DNA of 64,000 nt from Geobacillus vulcani PSS1 (lineage in GTDB: Bacteria > Bacillota > Bacilli > Bacillales > Anoxybacillaceae): contig NZ_JPOI01000001.1 of NCBI RefSeq assembly GCF_000733845.1, positions 1,217,501-1,281,500 on the forward strand, read 5' to 3'. Made by a program: the position numbers and the translations under genes. The notes under the pieces were generated by a model. It ran no database searches and had not been told where the DNA came from. It saw only the letters and a program-made list of their open reading frames with translations. Numbering within the stretch: position 1 is the stretch's first letter; each line of letters starts with the position of its first letter. Positions 19,076 through 28,303 of the stretch are shown here, one piece after another.

Positions 19076-20205
19076 AAGTCGCCATTATCCACGACTGGCT
19101 AGTCACCTATGCAGGCGCTGAGAAAGTATTGGAACAATTGCTGAAGATTTACCCGGATGCTGATTTATTTAGTCTCGTAGACTTTACAGACGAAGGGCAG
19201 AGAGGGTTTATTTTAAATAAACAGGTGACGACCTCTTTTATTCAAAAGTTGCCATTTGCCCGGAAAAAGTATCGGAGCTATCTTCCTTTTATGCCACTGG
19301 CTATTGAGCAATTGGATGTATCAAAGTACGATGTCGTTATCTCAAGTTCCCATGCAGTTGCGAAGGGCATTATTACAGGCCCTGACCAGCTGCATATTTC
19401 TTATGTTCATTCACCAATCCGCTATGCCTGGGATTTGCAACATCAATATTTAAAAGAAGCAGGGTTGGAACGAGGAATAAAAGGCTGGATTGCGAAGGCC
19501 ATCCTTCATTACATAAGAAATTGGGATTACCGAACAGCAAATGGTGTTGATTATTTCGTTGCGAACTCAAAGTTTATCGCTCGGAGAATTTGGAAAGTGT
19601 ATCGGAGGGAAGCGGATGTCATCTACCCGCCAGTGGATGTATCTGCTTTTTCTTTTCATGATAAAAAAGAAGAGTTTTATCTTACGGCATCCCGGATGGT
19701 GCCGTATAAGAAGGTTGATTTAATTGTTGAAGCCTTCTCAAAAATGCCAGATAAAAAACTTGTTGTAATCGGTGATGGTCCTGATTTTCAAAAAGTTAAG
19801 GCAAAAGCTGGTTCTAATGTTGAGTTGCTTGGATACCAACCTTTTGAGGTGTTAAGAGACTATATGCAACGAGCCAAAGCGTTTGTTTTTGCCGCAGAGG
19901 AAGATTTCGGGATTACGCCTGTTGAGGCGCAGGCTTGCGGGACTCCAGTAATCGCTTATGGCAAAGGCGGAGCGTTAGAAACGGTTCGGGGATACGGGCA
20001 AGTTGAGAAGCCGACGGGTTTATTTTTTGAGAAACAGAATGTGTCGTCATTAGTACAGTCGATCGAGTTGTTCGAGAAGATTTCAGGGGATATTCGGTAT
20101 CAAGATTGTCGTGAAAACGCATTGCGTTTTTCACCAGAAAGATTTAGAAAAGAGTTTGAAGACTATGTAAATAGTAAACTTGAAAATATGCGCATAAAAA
20201 ATTAG
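19072..20205 (+). CDS. GT4 glycosyltransferase, WbaZ-like (possible mannosyltransferase)
   Basis: A 377-residue GT-B enzyme starting with GTG. MKVAIIHDWLVTYAGAEKVL is the hallmark of the WbaZ-like GT4 group, followed by SYVHSPIRYAWD, ASRMVPYKKVDLIVEAF and the donor motif EEDFGITPVEAQACGTPVIA. WbaZ of Salmonella is a mannosyltransferase. The next gene makes GDP-mannose, so mannose transfer is a reasonable inference. It is translationally coupled to the previous gene. Confidence 0.88.
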   Translation: MKVAIIHDWLVTYAGAEKVLEQLLKIYPDADLFSLVDFTDEGQRGFILNKQVTTSFIQKLPFARKKYRSYLPFMPLAIEQLDVSKYDVVISSSHAVAKGIITGPDQLHISYVHSPIRYAWDLQHQYLKEAGLERGIKGWIAKAILHYIRNWDYRTANGVDYFVANSKFIARRIWKVYRREADVIYPPVDVSAFSFHDKKEEFYLTASRMVPYKKVDLIVEAFSKMPDKKLVVIGDGPDFQKVKAKAGSNVELLGYQPFEVLRDYMQRAKAFVFAAEEDFGITPVEAQACGTPVIAYGKGGALETVRGYGQVEKPTGLFFEKQNVSSLVQSIELFEKISGDIRYQDCRENALRFSPERFRKEFEDYVNSKLENMRIKN

Positions 20206-20215
20206 GAGGTTTCCG

Positions 20216-21586
20216 ATGAAGCTTGTATTACTCTCTGGAGGTTCAGGCAAACGCCTTTGGCCGTTATCGAACGATGCGCGCTCTAAGCAATTTTTAAAAG
20301 TGTTGGAAAATCAAAATGGTCAGTTGCAATCCATGGTCCAACGTGTATGGAGACAGTTAGGAAATGTCGGCTTGGCGGATTCTGCCGTCATTGCGACAAG
20401 CAAATCCCAAGTCGATATGATCCAAAGTCAATTGGGGCAAAGTGTTCCAATTATCATTGAACCGATGCGGCGTGATACGTTTCCGGCGATTGCGCTTGCA
20501 TCGGCTTATTTATATAGCGTAGAAGGAATTGACTTAAACGAAGTCGTTGCCGTTTTGCCTGTTGATCCTTATGTAGAGGATCGCTTTTTTGATCGAGTGA
20601 AGGATTTAGAGGAAACGGTGTTGGTCAGCGGTGCCGATTTGGCGTTAATCGGCGTGGAGCCAACGTATCCATCAGCGAAGTACGGTTACATTGTTCCAAC
20701 TTCTCAATCGAGCGATGGCGATTATTTACGAGTCAGCCATTTTACGGAGAAACCAACTGAAGACAAAGCAGCAGAGCTCATAAAACAAGGGGCACTTTGG
20801 AACTGTGGTGTGTTTGCGTTTAAGCTTGATTATCTTATTTCCTTGCTGCAAGAAAAGGGATTTTCTGTTCAATATGATGAGTTAGTCAAGCAGTATGATC
20901 GGTTGCCGAAAATTAGCTTTGACTATGAGGTGGTGGAAAAGACAGAACATATTGTCGTGTTGCCGTATGACGGGTATTGGAAAGACCTCGGTACGTGGAA
21001 TACGCTAACGGAGGAAATGGCGACCAACCAAATTGGCAAAGGGATTGTTGTGGAGTCGGAGAACACCCACTTGGTTAATGAGTTTGACATTCCTGTTGCT
21101 GTGCTGGGAGTGTCCAACGCCATTATAGCGGTAAGCCCTGACGGAATTTTAGTCGCAGATAAAGCGAAAAGCCCAAAGATTAAAGACATTGTTAATGGGT
21201 TTGATCAACGCCCGATGTATGAAGAACGGCGCTGGGGTTGGTATCGGGTGTTGGATTATACGAGATTTGAAGACGGGCGAGAAGTTTTAACAAAACGAAT
21301 CGGGATCGCGGCAGGGAAAAACTTAAGTTACCAAATGCATCGTTATCGCAGTGAAGTATGGACGATTATTCGCGGTGAAGGGGAATTTGTGCTTAACGGC
21401 GAAATTCGCCCCGTGAAGCCGGGGGATGTGCTTGAAATTCCTGTCGGGGCGAAACATGGTATTAAGGCGATGACGGACTTAGAGTTGATTGAAGTGCAGA
21501 CAGGAACACCATTAATCGAGGAAGATATTATTCGGGTTTATATGTCATGGGATGAGGTAGAGCAGTTTTGTCGTTATGCAAGGTAG
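20216..21586 (+). CDS. manC: Mannose-1-phosphate guanylyltransferase / mannose-6-phosphate isomerase
   Basis: This 456-residue enzyme makes GDP-mannose from GTP and mannose-1-phosphate. The pyrophosphorylase motif LSGGSGKRLWPLS, the FTEKPT site and GALWNCGVFAF are in the N-terminal domain. A C-terminal cupin domain (about 340-450, with MHRYRSEVWTIIRGEGE and PGDVLEIP) is the isomerase part of type II enzymes. The gene is preceded by aggagg. No manB or gmd is seen in the window, so the sugar is probably used as mannose. Confidence 0.95.
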   Translation: MKLVLLSGGSGKRLWPLSNDARSKQFLKVLENQNGQLQSMVQRVWRQLGNVGLADSAVIATSKSQVDMIQSQLGQSVPIIIEPMRRDTFPAIALASAYLYSVEGIDLNEVVAVLPVDPYVEDRFFDRVKDLEETVLVSGADLALIGVEPTYPSAKYGYIVPTSQSSDGDYLRVSHFTEKPTEDKAAELIKQGALWNCGVFAFKLDYLISLLQEKGFSVQYDELVKQYDRLPKISFDYEVVEKTEHIVVLPYDGYWKDLGTWNTLTEEMATNQIGKGIVVESENTHLVNEFDIPVAVLGVSNAIIAVSPDGILVADKAKSPKIKDIVNGFDQRPMYEERRWGWYRVLDYTRFEDGREVLTKRIGIAAGKNLSYQMHRYRSEVWTIIRGEGEFVLNGEIRPVKPGDVLEIPVGAKHGIKAMTDLELIEVQTGTPLIEEDIIRVYMSWDEVEQFCRYAR

Positions 21587-21634
21587 TTTTTTCTAAAAAA
21601 TTGTCGAAAATTGCTATATCTTAATTCCAAATTA

Positions 21635-21643
21635 TGATAAAAT
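21635..21643 (+). promoter_or_regulatory. Putative extended -10 promoter for the initiating transferase gene
   Basis: TGATAAAAT (TG at 21635, hexamer 21638-21643) is an extended -10 element in an A+T-rich gap after manC. The best upstream -35 candidate is poor. Confidence 0.4.
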
Positions 21644-21719
21644 AGAGAAGGAATTGACTGTACTACTGTGAAATTCAACTTTCTGTTTTAACTTGGGAGT
21701 TCTGTACGGGGGAGTAGTT

Positions 21720-23126
21720 ATGATTCGAGGGCGAGAACGTTTTTTGACAAAGGTTTATGTTTCGATGGATTTCGTCATCATCCAGTTGGCATTTATTTTA
21801 TCATGGGTGATGAAGTTTCATCTATTTCACGATGGGATCAATGGCCATTTGCCATTGAAAAATTATTTGTTTTGGAGCCTCATTTATGGTGCCATTGCCA
21901 TTGTAATAGGATATCTCATAGAATTGTATGGACCAAAACGTAAGGATAAGTTTTCTAATGAGTTAGCGAAAGTATTGCAAGTACATACATTGAGCATGTT
22001 CCTATTATTAAGCGTATTGTTTACCTCGAAAATAGTTGATATCTCACGATTATTTCTATTTTTGTATTTTATATGGAACGTTATGCTTATCTCGATATAT
22101 CGCTATATAGTGAAGCAAAGCCTTCGTCAATTGAGAAAAAAAGGATATAATAAGCAATTTGTTCTAATTGTTGGGGCAGGATCGATCGGTAGAAAGTATT
22201 TTGAAAATCTCCAAATGCATCCGGAATACGGGCTTGAGGTCGTCGGGTTCTTGGACGACTTTCGGACAAAGCATGAGCCACGCTTTGCTCGCTATAAACC
22301 TATTATTGGAAAAGTGTCGGATTTGGAACATATTTTGATCCACCAGTTAATTGATGAAGTCGTTGTGGCTTTACCGTTGCAAGCCTATCCAAAATATCGG
22401 GAGATTATATCGGTTTGCGAGAAAATGGGAGTACGTGCTTCTATTATTCCTGATTTTTATGATATCCTTCCAGCATCTCCCCATTTTGAAGTGTTTGGAG
22501 ATTTGCCGATTATCAATGTGCGTGATGTACCATTGGATGAACTGCGAAATCGTCTTTTAAAAAGATTATTTGATGTTGTTTTTTCACTGCTGGCTATTAT
22601 TTTAACGGCTCCGCTGATGATCGCAATTGCCATTGGAATCAAGCTAACTTCGCCAGGGCCAATTATTTTTAAGCAAGAGCGGGTTGGATTGAACAGAAGG
22701 ACGTTTTATATGTATAAATTTCGTTCCATGAAGCATATGCCTCAGTCCGTTTCCGATACTCAATGGACAGTTGAAAACGATCCGCGTCGGACGAAATTTG
22801 GAGCGTTTTTGCGGAAAACGAGCTTAGACGAGCTGCCTCAGTTCTTCAATGTACTGAAAGGCGATATGAGTGTGGTTGGCCCACGGCCTGAACGTCCTTA
22901 TTTTGTCGAAAAGTTTAAAGAAGAAATCCCAAAATATATGATAAAACATCATGTCCGTCCAGGGATCACAGGATGGGCTCAAGTATGTGGATTGCGTGGC
23001 GATACCTCGATACAGGCGAGGATTGAACATGATATTTTTTATATAGAGAACTGGAGTTTGTGGCTAGATATTAAAATTATTTTACGTACAATTACAAATG
23101 GTTTAGTGAATAAAAATGCTTATTAG
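21720..23126 (+). CDS. wsaP: Undecaprenyl-phosphate sugar-1-phosphate transferase, WsaP/WbaP-like
   Basis: A 468-residue polyprenyl-phosphate hexose-1-phosphate transferase that starts glycan units on undecaprenyl phosphate. The first half has four membrane helices and a Rossmann-like domain (VGAGSIGRKYF). The second half is the catalytic bacterial sugar transferase domain: KRLFDVVFSLLAII, PGPIIFKQERVGLN, MYKFRSM, KTSLDELPQFFNVLKGDMS, VGPRPERPYFV and RPGITGWAQV. WsaP of G. stearothermophilus transfers galactose-phosphate and lies at the end of its S-layer glycan cluster, the same place as here. I chose ATG 21720 with gggggag upstream. Confidence 0.9.
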   Translation: MIRGRERFLTKVYVSMDFVIIQLAFILSWVMKFHLFHDGINGHLPLKNYLFWSLIYGAIAIVIGYLIELYGPKRKDKFSNELAKVLQVHTLSMFLLLSVLFTSKIVDISRLFLFLYFIWNVMLISIYRYIVKQSLRQLRKKGYNKQFVLIVGAGSIGRKYFENLQMHPEYGLEVVGFLDDFRTKHEPRFARYKPIIGKVSDLEHILIHQLIDEVVVALPLQAYPKYREIISVCEKMGVRASIIPDFYDILPASPHFEVFGDLPIINVRDVPLDELRNRLLKRLFDVVFSLLAIILTAPLMIAIAIGIKLTSPGPIIFKQERVGLNRRTFYMYKFRSMKHMPQSVSDTQWTVENDPRRTKFGAFLRKTSLDELPQFFNVLKGDMSVVGPRPERPYFVEKFKEEIPKYMIKHHVRPGITGWAQVCGLRGDTSIQARIEHDIFYIENWSLWLDIKIILRTITNGLVNKNAY

Positions 23127-23475
23127 ATACTCATGATGAATGTAAAAACATCGAGCATTGCAACATCTATTAAAGGTGAAAGAAGCAAAGAGTTAGATTT
23201 TTTCGCTATCTTAAACATTCAACAAGCCTAGCACTTTTGCTGGAGATCTGGTAAACTCCATCGTAAGCTGAGTGTTGAAGAAAAGAATTAATTGGAAGTT
23301 TGAGGGGAATATCAAGGTATATCAGCGCTTTTTATTAAAAGTATTGAGTTCCTTAAGAAGTGAGTTGTGTTGAAAACTTTGCCAAAGGCGGGTTCCTTTG
23401 TTTATTGCGTTTATTCTCTTATTCATTCACTCTATCCATTCTTAAAGCTGATTTAGCGTTTGCAGATTCAATGGT
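23127..23475. other. A+T-rich gene-free stretch
   Basis: I see no gene, strong hairpin or known element in these 349 bases between the initiating transferase and the Ig-domain remnant. Confidence 0.6.
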
Positions 23476-23967
23476 AGAACTGGCATTTGTACAGTAAAAG
23501 ATAAGTATGGTTATACGAGCAAGGAACGGATCGTTGTTGTAGTGGACAGAATTCCTCCTGCTGTTCCAATTGTAAATAGTGTTACTATATACATGCAACA
23601 TGAAGAGTTAACCTCTTCGTTATCCTGCACACCCTAAGCGCTGCATCATTTCCTCCAAAGATCTTGTAGGCTCAACCTGCAAGCTGAGCCATGGGGGAGG
23701 AAGCTCGTTGCAGGAGAAGTCAAATGTTAATTTTTCAATGAGCATGTATATAGTAAATCTTAAAGTAATTACAGGGAGAGCGGAAGCGAACTCCAGGGTT
23801 ATTGCATATGTATGAAACCAAAGAATCAGCAGCGCCAAAGCAGATAAGTATGGGAAAATATACGATTAAAATACTACTGAAAAAAGCAGGAACGTCCATT
23901 AAGGTAATTGCTGTTGACGGGGGATGGAAATAAGAGTGCTAGAAAAGTTGTAAAAGCGAAAAAGTAG
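23476..23967 (+). pseudogene. Remnant of a surface protein with bacterial Ig-like repeats
   Basis: Pieces of a repeat typical of Bacillales surface proteins can be read in changing frames: TVKDKYGYTSKERIVVVVD with RIPPAVPIVNSVT (about 23476-23594), KVITGRAEANSRVIAYV (about 23760-23811), AKADKYGK with YTIKILLKKAGTSIKV (about 23835-23915), and GNKSARKVVKAKK before TAG (about 23924-23967). Several frameshifts and stops interrupt it, and about 120 unrelated bases lie between the first two pieces. It matches the consensus of Ig-like domains in secreted wall proteins. The 5' part of the gene is gone. Confidence 0.7.
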
Positions 23968-23997
23968 GACTGGGCGTGTGCTTGTCATCCATCGAAT

Positions 23998-24040
23998 GGC
24001 TCTGCGGAGAGAAATCTCTGCGGGGCTTTTCCTGCTTTTT
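23998..24040 (+). terminator. Probable terminator after the Ig-repeat pseudogene
   Basis: GGCTCTGCGGAGA and TCTCTGCGGGGC flank GAAA and are followed by TTTTCCTGCTTTTT. The stem has mismatches. Confidence 0.45.
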
Positions 24041-24285
24041 AATAAAGAAAAAGTGAAAATAGCTTTACCCTGAGATAGATGATATCTAGAAGGCCGGTGA
24101 TGAAAGGAGTCAGTTGCCTCACCGCCTTGTTTCTCAAATGGAGAAACCTTATGACATCGGCTTTTCGTTTCATGTCATCCGCCGTGAGCTAGGGGCGATC
24201 GCTGTTTTTCACCAACCTTCTAGTCATCTGAAACCTTAATCAAAATTTCTTCTTTTTTCCGTTTTGTTTCGTTTCCAAAGATACG

Positions 24286-26213
24286 CCCGAGTTCGACAGT
24301 TTTGAGGTCATTTTAGGCAAATGAAAATGGCCAAAATGCTGTTATATCAAGGGTTTCACCACGCCTCCCCTAGAAAAAAACGTCGAATTTAATAGGCACA
24401 CGATTTATTAATTTTCCCTTTTAAAAATAAAGTTTATAATTTATAATATAGGCATGTACATACGACGAGTTACACGCAAAAACAAAGATGGAACAACCGT
24501 GGCGTATCTCCAGCTTGCTCACAACGAATGGGATCCGAAGGCCAAATATGCGAAAGCGAAGGTGATTTATTCGTTCGGGCGCGAAGACGAAGTGGATCGC
24601 GCTGTCTTGGAGCGTCTGGCCAAAAGCATTTCGCGATTCCTTTCTCCTGAGCAGGCTTGGGAAGTCGAAACGTTGACAGGAGAAGCTTCCGATGACTTTC
24701 AATTCCAGTCATGCAAACACCTCGGCGGCGTCTGGCTCTTGGATCAGCTCTGGAGACAACTGGGGTTGGGAGAGATTCTCCACTCCTTGTTTACCTCCCG
24801 ACATCACCAGATTTCGCTGGAACGGCTGATTTTTGCCATGGTGGCGAATCGCGCCCTTCATCCGTCAAGCAAGTTGGCGATGGAGGAGTGGGTGGAGAAA
24901 GACGTGTATATCCCTCACCTTCCTCAAGCCGCCAGCCACCAGTTGTACCGGGCGATGGATGAACTGCTGGCCGTGCAGCCGGAATTGGAACGTCAAGTGT
25001 TCCATGCTGTGGCCGATTTATTGAATTTGGAAGTCGACTTGATTTACTTCGATACGACTTCGTCGTACTTCGAAGTGGATCCCTCTGAAACACCGGAAGG
25101 AGAATCGCTTCGAAAACAAGGATTCTCGAAAGACAAACGCCCAGACTTGGTTCAAATCGTCATTGGGCTGGCTGTCACCCGGGAAGGAATCCCGATTCGC
25201 GCTTGGGTATGGCCTGGCAATACGATGGACATGACGGTCATCAAACAGGTGAAACAAGACTTGATTGGCTGGAAGCTTGGACGTGTGATCAGCGTCATGG
25301 ACCGCGGCTTTTCCTCTGAAGAGAATTTGCGAATCTTGCAACAGGCCGGCGGACACTACATTGTCGGCGAAAAAATGCGATCCGGCAAAGCCGCCGTCGA
25401 AGAGGCCTTAAGCCGTCGCGGACGTTATCATGAAGTGGACGAGAATTTGCACATCAAAGAAATCATCGTCGGCGACGGAGAAGCGCGTCAGCGCTATGTT
25501 CTCGTGTACAATCCCAGCGAAGCCGAACGCCAACGCAAGGAGCGAGAAAAGCTGCTCGAATCGCTGAAAGAGGAGTTAAAAGGGCTTCGCCAACTCCCAA
25601 ACGAAGCCCATCATAAGGCGACCTGCCGGTTGCGTTCCCATCCGTCCTACGGAAAATACTTGCGCCAGTTGAAGGACGGAACCCTTCGCATCGACAAGCA
25701 AGCGGTTCGTGACGCGGAAAAGTACGACGGCAAATATCTCATCCGGACATCCGATGACACCTTGTCTGCCGAAGATGTCGCCATCGGGTATAAGCAGCTG
25801 GTGGATATTGAGCAGGCCTTCCGAACATTGAAGTCTACATTGGAATTGCGGCCTATGTATCATCGCTTGGAAGACCGCATTCGGGCACATGTGCTGCTCA
25901 GTTGGCTTGCTCTCTTGTTAGTTCGGATCGTGGAGATTCGAACCCATGAATCGTGGCCGAACGTAAGGGACGAATGCGAACGTCTCATGCTTGGACATTT
26001 TTCTTCAAAAAACGGTGACCTTTATCAACGAACCGAACTGACGGCCAAACAGGCTCAATTCTTTGCGGCTCTAGGGCTGGAGCCTCCTCCGAAGATTCTA
26101 GGCATTCATCCTCGCACCTAGATACACGCCCAAAGTATGCCCAAATGCCTCTCGTCCCTTTGGTATCAAGGGATGAGAGGCATTTTGTTTGCCTAGTGAC
26201 TGTCGAACTCGGG
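24286..26213 (+). mobile_element. Intact IS1634-family insertion sequence
   Basis: The 15-base ends CCCGAGTTCGACAGT (24286-24300) and ACTGTCGAACTCGGG (26199-26213) are perfect inverted repeats. ATACG is duplicated on both sides (24281-24285 and 26214-26218), a 5-bp target duplication of the kind IS1634 elements make. The element is 1928 bp with one transposase gene. Confidence 0.93.
24454..26121 (+). CDS. IS1634-family transposase
   Basis: A 555-residue DDE transposase, apparently intact. The catalytic region shows LIYFDTTSSYFE (first Asp), SVMDRGFSSEENL (second Asp) and YKQLVDIEQAFRTLKSTLELRPMY (Glu), with the start MYIRRVTRKNKDGT typical of the family. There is an inserted helical segment between the second Asp and the Glu, as usual for IS1634. 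It is the only gene in the element. Confidence 0.95.
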   Translation: MYIRRVTRKNKDGTTVAYLQLAHNEWDPKAKYAKAKVIYSFGREDEVDRAVLERLAKSISRFLSPEQAWEVETLTGEASDDFQFQSCKHLGGVWLLDQLWRQLGLGEILHSLFTSRHHQISLERLIFAMVANRALHPSSKLAMEEWVEKDVYIPHLPQAASHQLYRAMDELLAVQPELERQVFHAVADLLNLEVDLIYFDTTSSYFEVDPSETPEGESLRKQGFSKDKRPDLVQIVIGLAVTREGIPIRAWVWPGNTMDMTVIKQVKQDLIGWKLGRVISVMDRGFSSEENLRILQQAGGHYIVGEKMRSGKAAVEEALSRRGRYHEVDENLHIKEIIVGDGEARQRYVLVYNPSEAERQRKEREKLLESLKEELKGLRQLPNEAHHKATCRLRSHPSYGKYLRQLKDGTLRIDKQAVRDAEKYDGKYLIRTSDDTLSAEDVAIGYKQLVDIEQAFRTLKSTLELRPMYHRLEDRIRAHVLLSWLALLLVRIVEIRTHESWPNVRDECERLMLGHFSSKNGDLYQRTELTAKQAQFFAALGLEPPPKILGIHPRT

Positions 26214-26284
26214 ATACGGACCAACGAAGAATAAACGCTCTTAGCCTGTTCGTTTTTAACCACTCTTTCCAAGTATTTCACTAT

Positions 26285-26425
26285 CTTTTACTTATTGTCG
26301 GCATATAATAAGTGAATAAATTAAGAAAAAACTGATTATTACTAATAATAGATAATAAGTATATTAAACGTTTGCAATGAATGATACATGCCGACGGTTA
26401 GGTGAAAAGAACGGTGATCATTCAT
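26285..26425 (+). repeat. Second copy of the abiE promoter region
   Basis: This stretch closely matches 31185-31325, the region just upstream of abiEi, including TTATTGTCGGCATATAATAA, AATAAGTATATTAAACGTTT, ATGCCGAC and the ATGAATAA start. The arms GTCGGCAT (26297-26304) and ATGCCGAC (26388-26395) form an inverted repeat about 90 bases apart. No antitoxin gene follows; the frame stops after a few codons. It is probably the left-over of a duplication or deletion. Confidence 0.75.
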
Positions 26426-27087
26426 GAATAAGAAGAATCGTGAGTGGGTTGCCAACGTCTGAAATTGATCAAATCAAAAAATGGCATGGGACGAAAGGAG
26501 ATAAAAAAGGGTGAAGGTGCTCGAGTACCGATTTGCCATTCCCCCATTTTTCATTTCATTGCCGCGAAATCGACGGAAGCAGGCTTGTATTTATGTGATG
26601 GCTATGCCAAGCAAACCGTACAGTTATGGATGAAAAGATCCGGCTGTTGAAACCGGGAAGAGGCGGGTCGGAGCGATACAATAGGAAGAATCGAACGATT
26701 ACACAGTGAAAGAACCTGGTATGGTCAGTTGGAGGTTTGAGCGAGCGTTGCTTCCGGATGGACTCAAACAAGAATTGGGGGCAATGACGGCGTTTCGCAG
26801 AGATCAAAACGAAGGTCCGTCCATTAATCCGAGGGCTCAGTCGATAGCCTTTAAGTTGAAGTGTTGACAGATACCGCTAAAGAAACGATGGAGAAAATGA
26901 TCGCCGTTCCTAAGAAGGTTCAAAGGTCAAAAATAGTCATTTCGTCTCACTTCCTTGCGAAGAAAATCATGGTACAATCATGATGAAAGGTACAGCTAAG
27001 GAAACTTAGCGTCACAAAGCTATAGGGGCTAAGGGGAAACCTATGCCAGCCAGTTGCCATTACCAAAAAATAAAGGAGGAATTGGTA
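26426..27087. other. Gene-free scarred stretch with a promoter for the coiled-coil gene
   Basis: No gene is supported. Short open frames here have no recognisable content. About 26925-26985 is repeated at 35010-35075, and contains an extended -10 TGGTACAAT (about 26970-26980) that may drive the gene at 27088. Confidence 0.45.
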
Positions 27088-27807
27088 ATGTTAAAGAAAG
27101 GATGGCCGATTTTGGTGGCGTCGATGCTCGTCGCCTCTCCGGCGTGGGCGGCCGCCAAGCCTTCAGGCAAAGCGCATGAGCGCGAAACGATGGTGAAGAA
27201 AGTAGAAATCGTCGTCAAGAAGAAGACGGAACAAAAGGAAGCAGAGGCGAAGAAAAAACAAGAGTCGTCCAAGCAGCAAAAACTGCTTGCGCAAAAGTTG
27301 GCGCAGTTAAATAAAAAAGTAAGCCAAATTGAAGAGCGGCTCAACAAAGTGACTGCTCGCATTCAAGCATTGAGCGAAGGGGAACCGGCAACGGATACGC
27401 AAACGACGCCTGCGGATTCGGCGTCAACGGGCGAGCCGTCCACTTCTCAACCGAGAGAGGCCACAGCGGCAACTGACGCTTCGAGCGGACAAGCCGTAGC
27501 GGCTAATGACGCTGCAGCTCCCGCTTCCAGCGGGCAAACGGTAACGGAGGCATCGTCTCCGACTTCTCCACCACCCGTTGATGAAGACCAAGCAGAACTC
27601 GATGAAGAAAAACAAGCGCAAATCGATGGCCTCATCGGCCAGCTCATTGCCCTGTCCAACCAGCTGCGGGCGGTGACGAATGAAATTCGCGCTCTTGAAA
27701 AGAAAGTCGGCGCCGACAACGCCGATATTCAGAAGGTAAAAGAAAAAGTGAAGGCGTTGAACGACCAAGTGCAAGCGAACAAAAGGGCGTTGCTCAATTT
27801 GCTATAG
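27088..27807 (+). CDS. Secreted coiled-coil protein
   Basis: A 239-residue exported protein with no named family. The signal peptide (MLKKGWPILVASMLVASPAW) ends at AWA. Residues about 30-110 form a Lys/Glu-rich coiled coil (KQQKLLAQKLAQLNKKVSQI). A low-complexity Ala/Ser/Thr/Pro linker (about 110-175) follows, then a second coiled coil (about 176-239). Such architecture suits a wall-spanning spacer. I chose ATG 27088 because aaaggagg lies 8 bases before it; the frame itself is open from 27043. Confidence 0.85.
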   Translation: MLKKGWPILVASMLVASPAWAAAKPSGKAHERETMVKKVEIVVKKKTEQKEAEAKKKQESSKQQKLLAQKLAQLNKKVSQIEERLNKVTARIQALSEGEPATDTQTTPADSASTGEPSTSQPREATAATDASSGQAVAANDAAAPASSGQTVTEASSPTSPPPVDEDQAELDEEKQAQIDGLIGQLIALSNQLRAVTNEIRALEKKVGADNADIQKVKEKVKALNDQVQANKRALLNLL

Positions 27808-28303
27808 AAATGAGGAAGGGCGCCAGTGGAGGGCGCTCTTCGTTGTGTTGCAATGGTGACCTTCTTGCTTGGGTTGCTTCTTTTCCTGCTCTTTCAGAAA
27901 AGACAGTCCTTCAAGGCATATCTCTTTGCGAATAATAGATTATTTGAACAGCTTTTCTGCTTCCTTATCTACTCCTCTTAACGATGCGTGTCACTCCTTT
28001 AATGTCGTCTGTCATTCCTTATTTTTCTATCTTCCAACGGTTTTTTTGATGTGTTCTTGCCAATGTTGAGCTATCAATCTCTCGTCGGACGGCGGTTTCA
28101 ATGATAATATACAGCATGAATGTAGAAAAGAGTATTGGAAAGATCAACCATCCCTAAGAATAGGACATTGTGTTTCCCTCTATCTTCTTTCGATATTGTC
28201 TGTTTATTCCCTCTATTTCTTTTTGTTTTTCCTATCAAAATTTTGTTGCTTTTATGGTAATGTAGAAGTGAAAGTGATTGAATCTGAGCAAGGGGGATGG
28301 GCA
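27808..28303. other. Gene-free stretch with weak hairpin
   Basis: A GC-rich imperfect hairpin (GAAGGGCGCC / GGGCGCTCTTC, about 27815-27841) may end the coiled-coil gene. The rest is pyrimidine-rich on this strand and shows no gene I can support. Confidence 0.4.
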
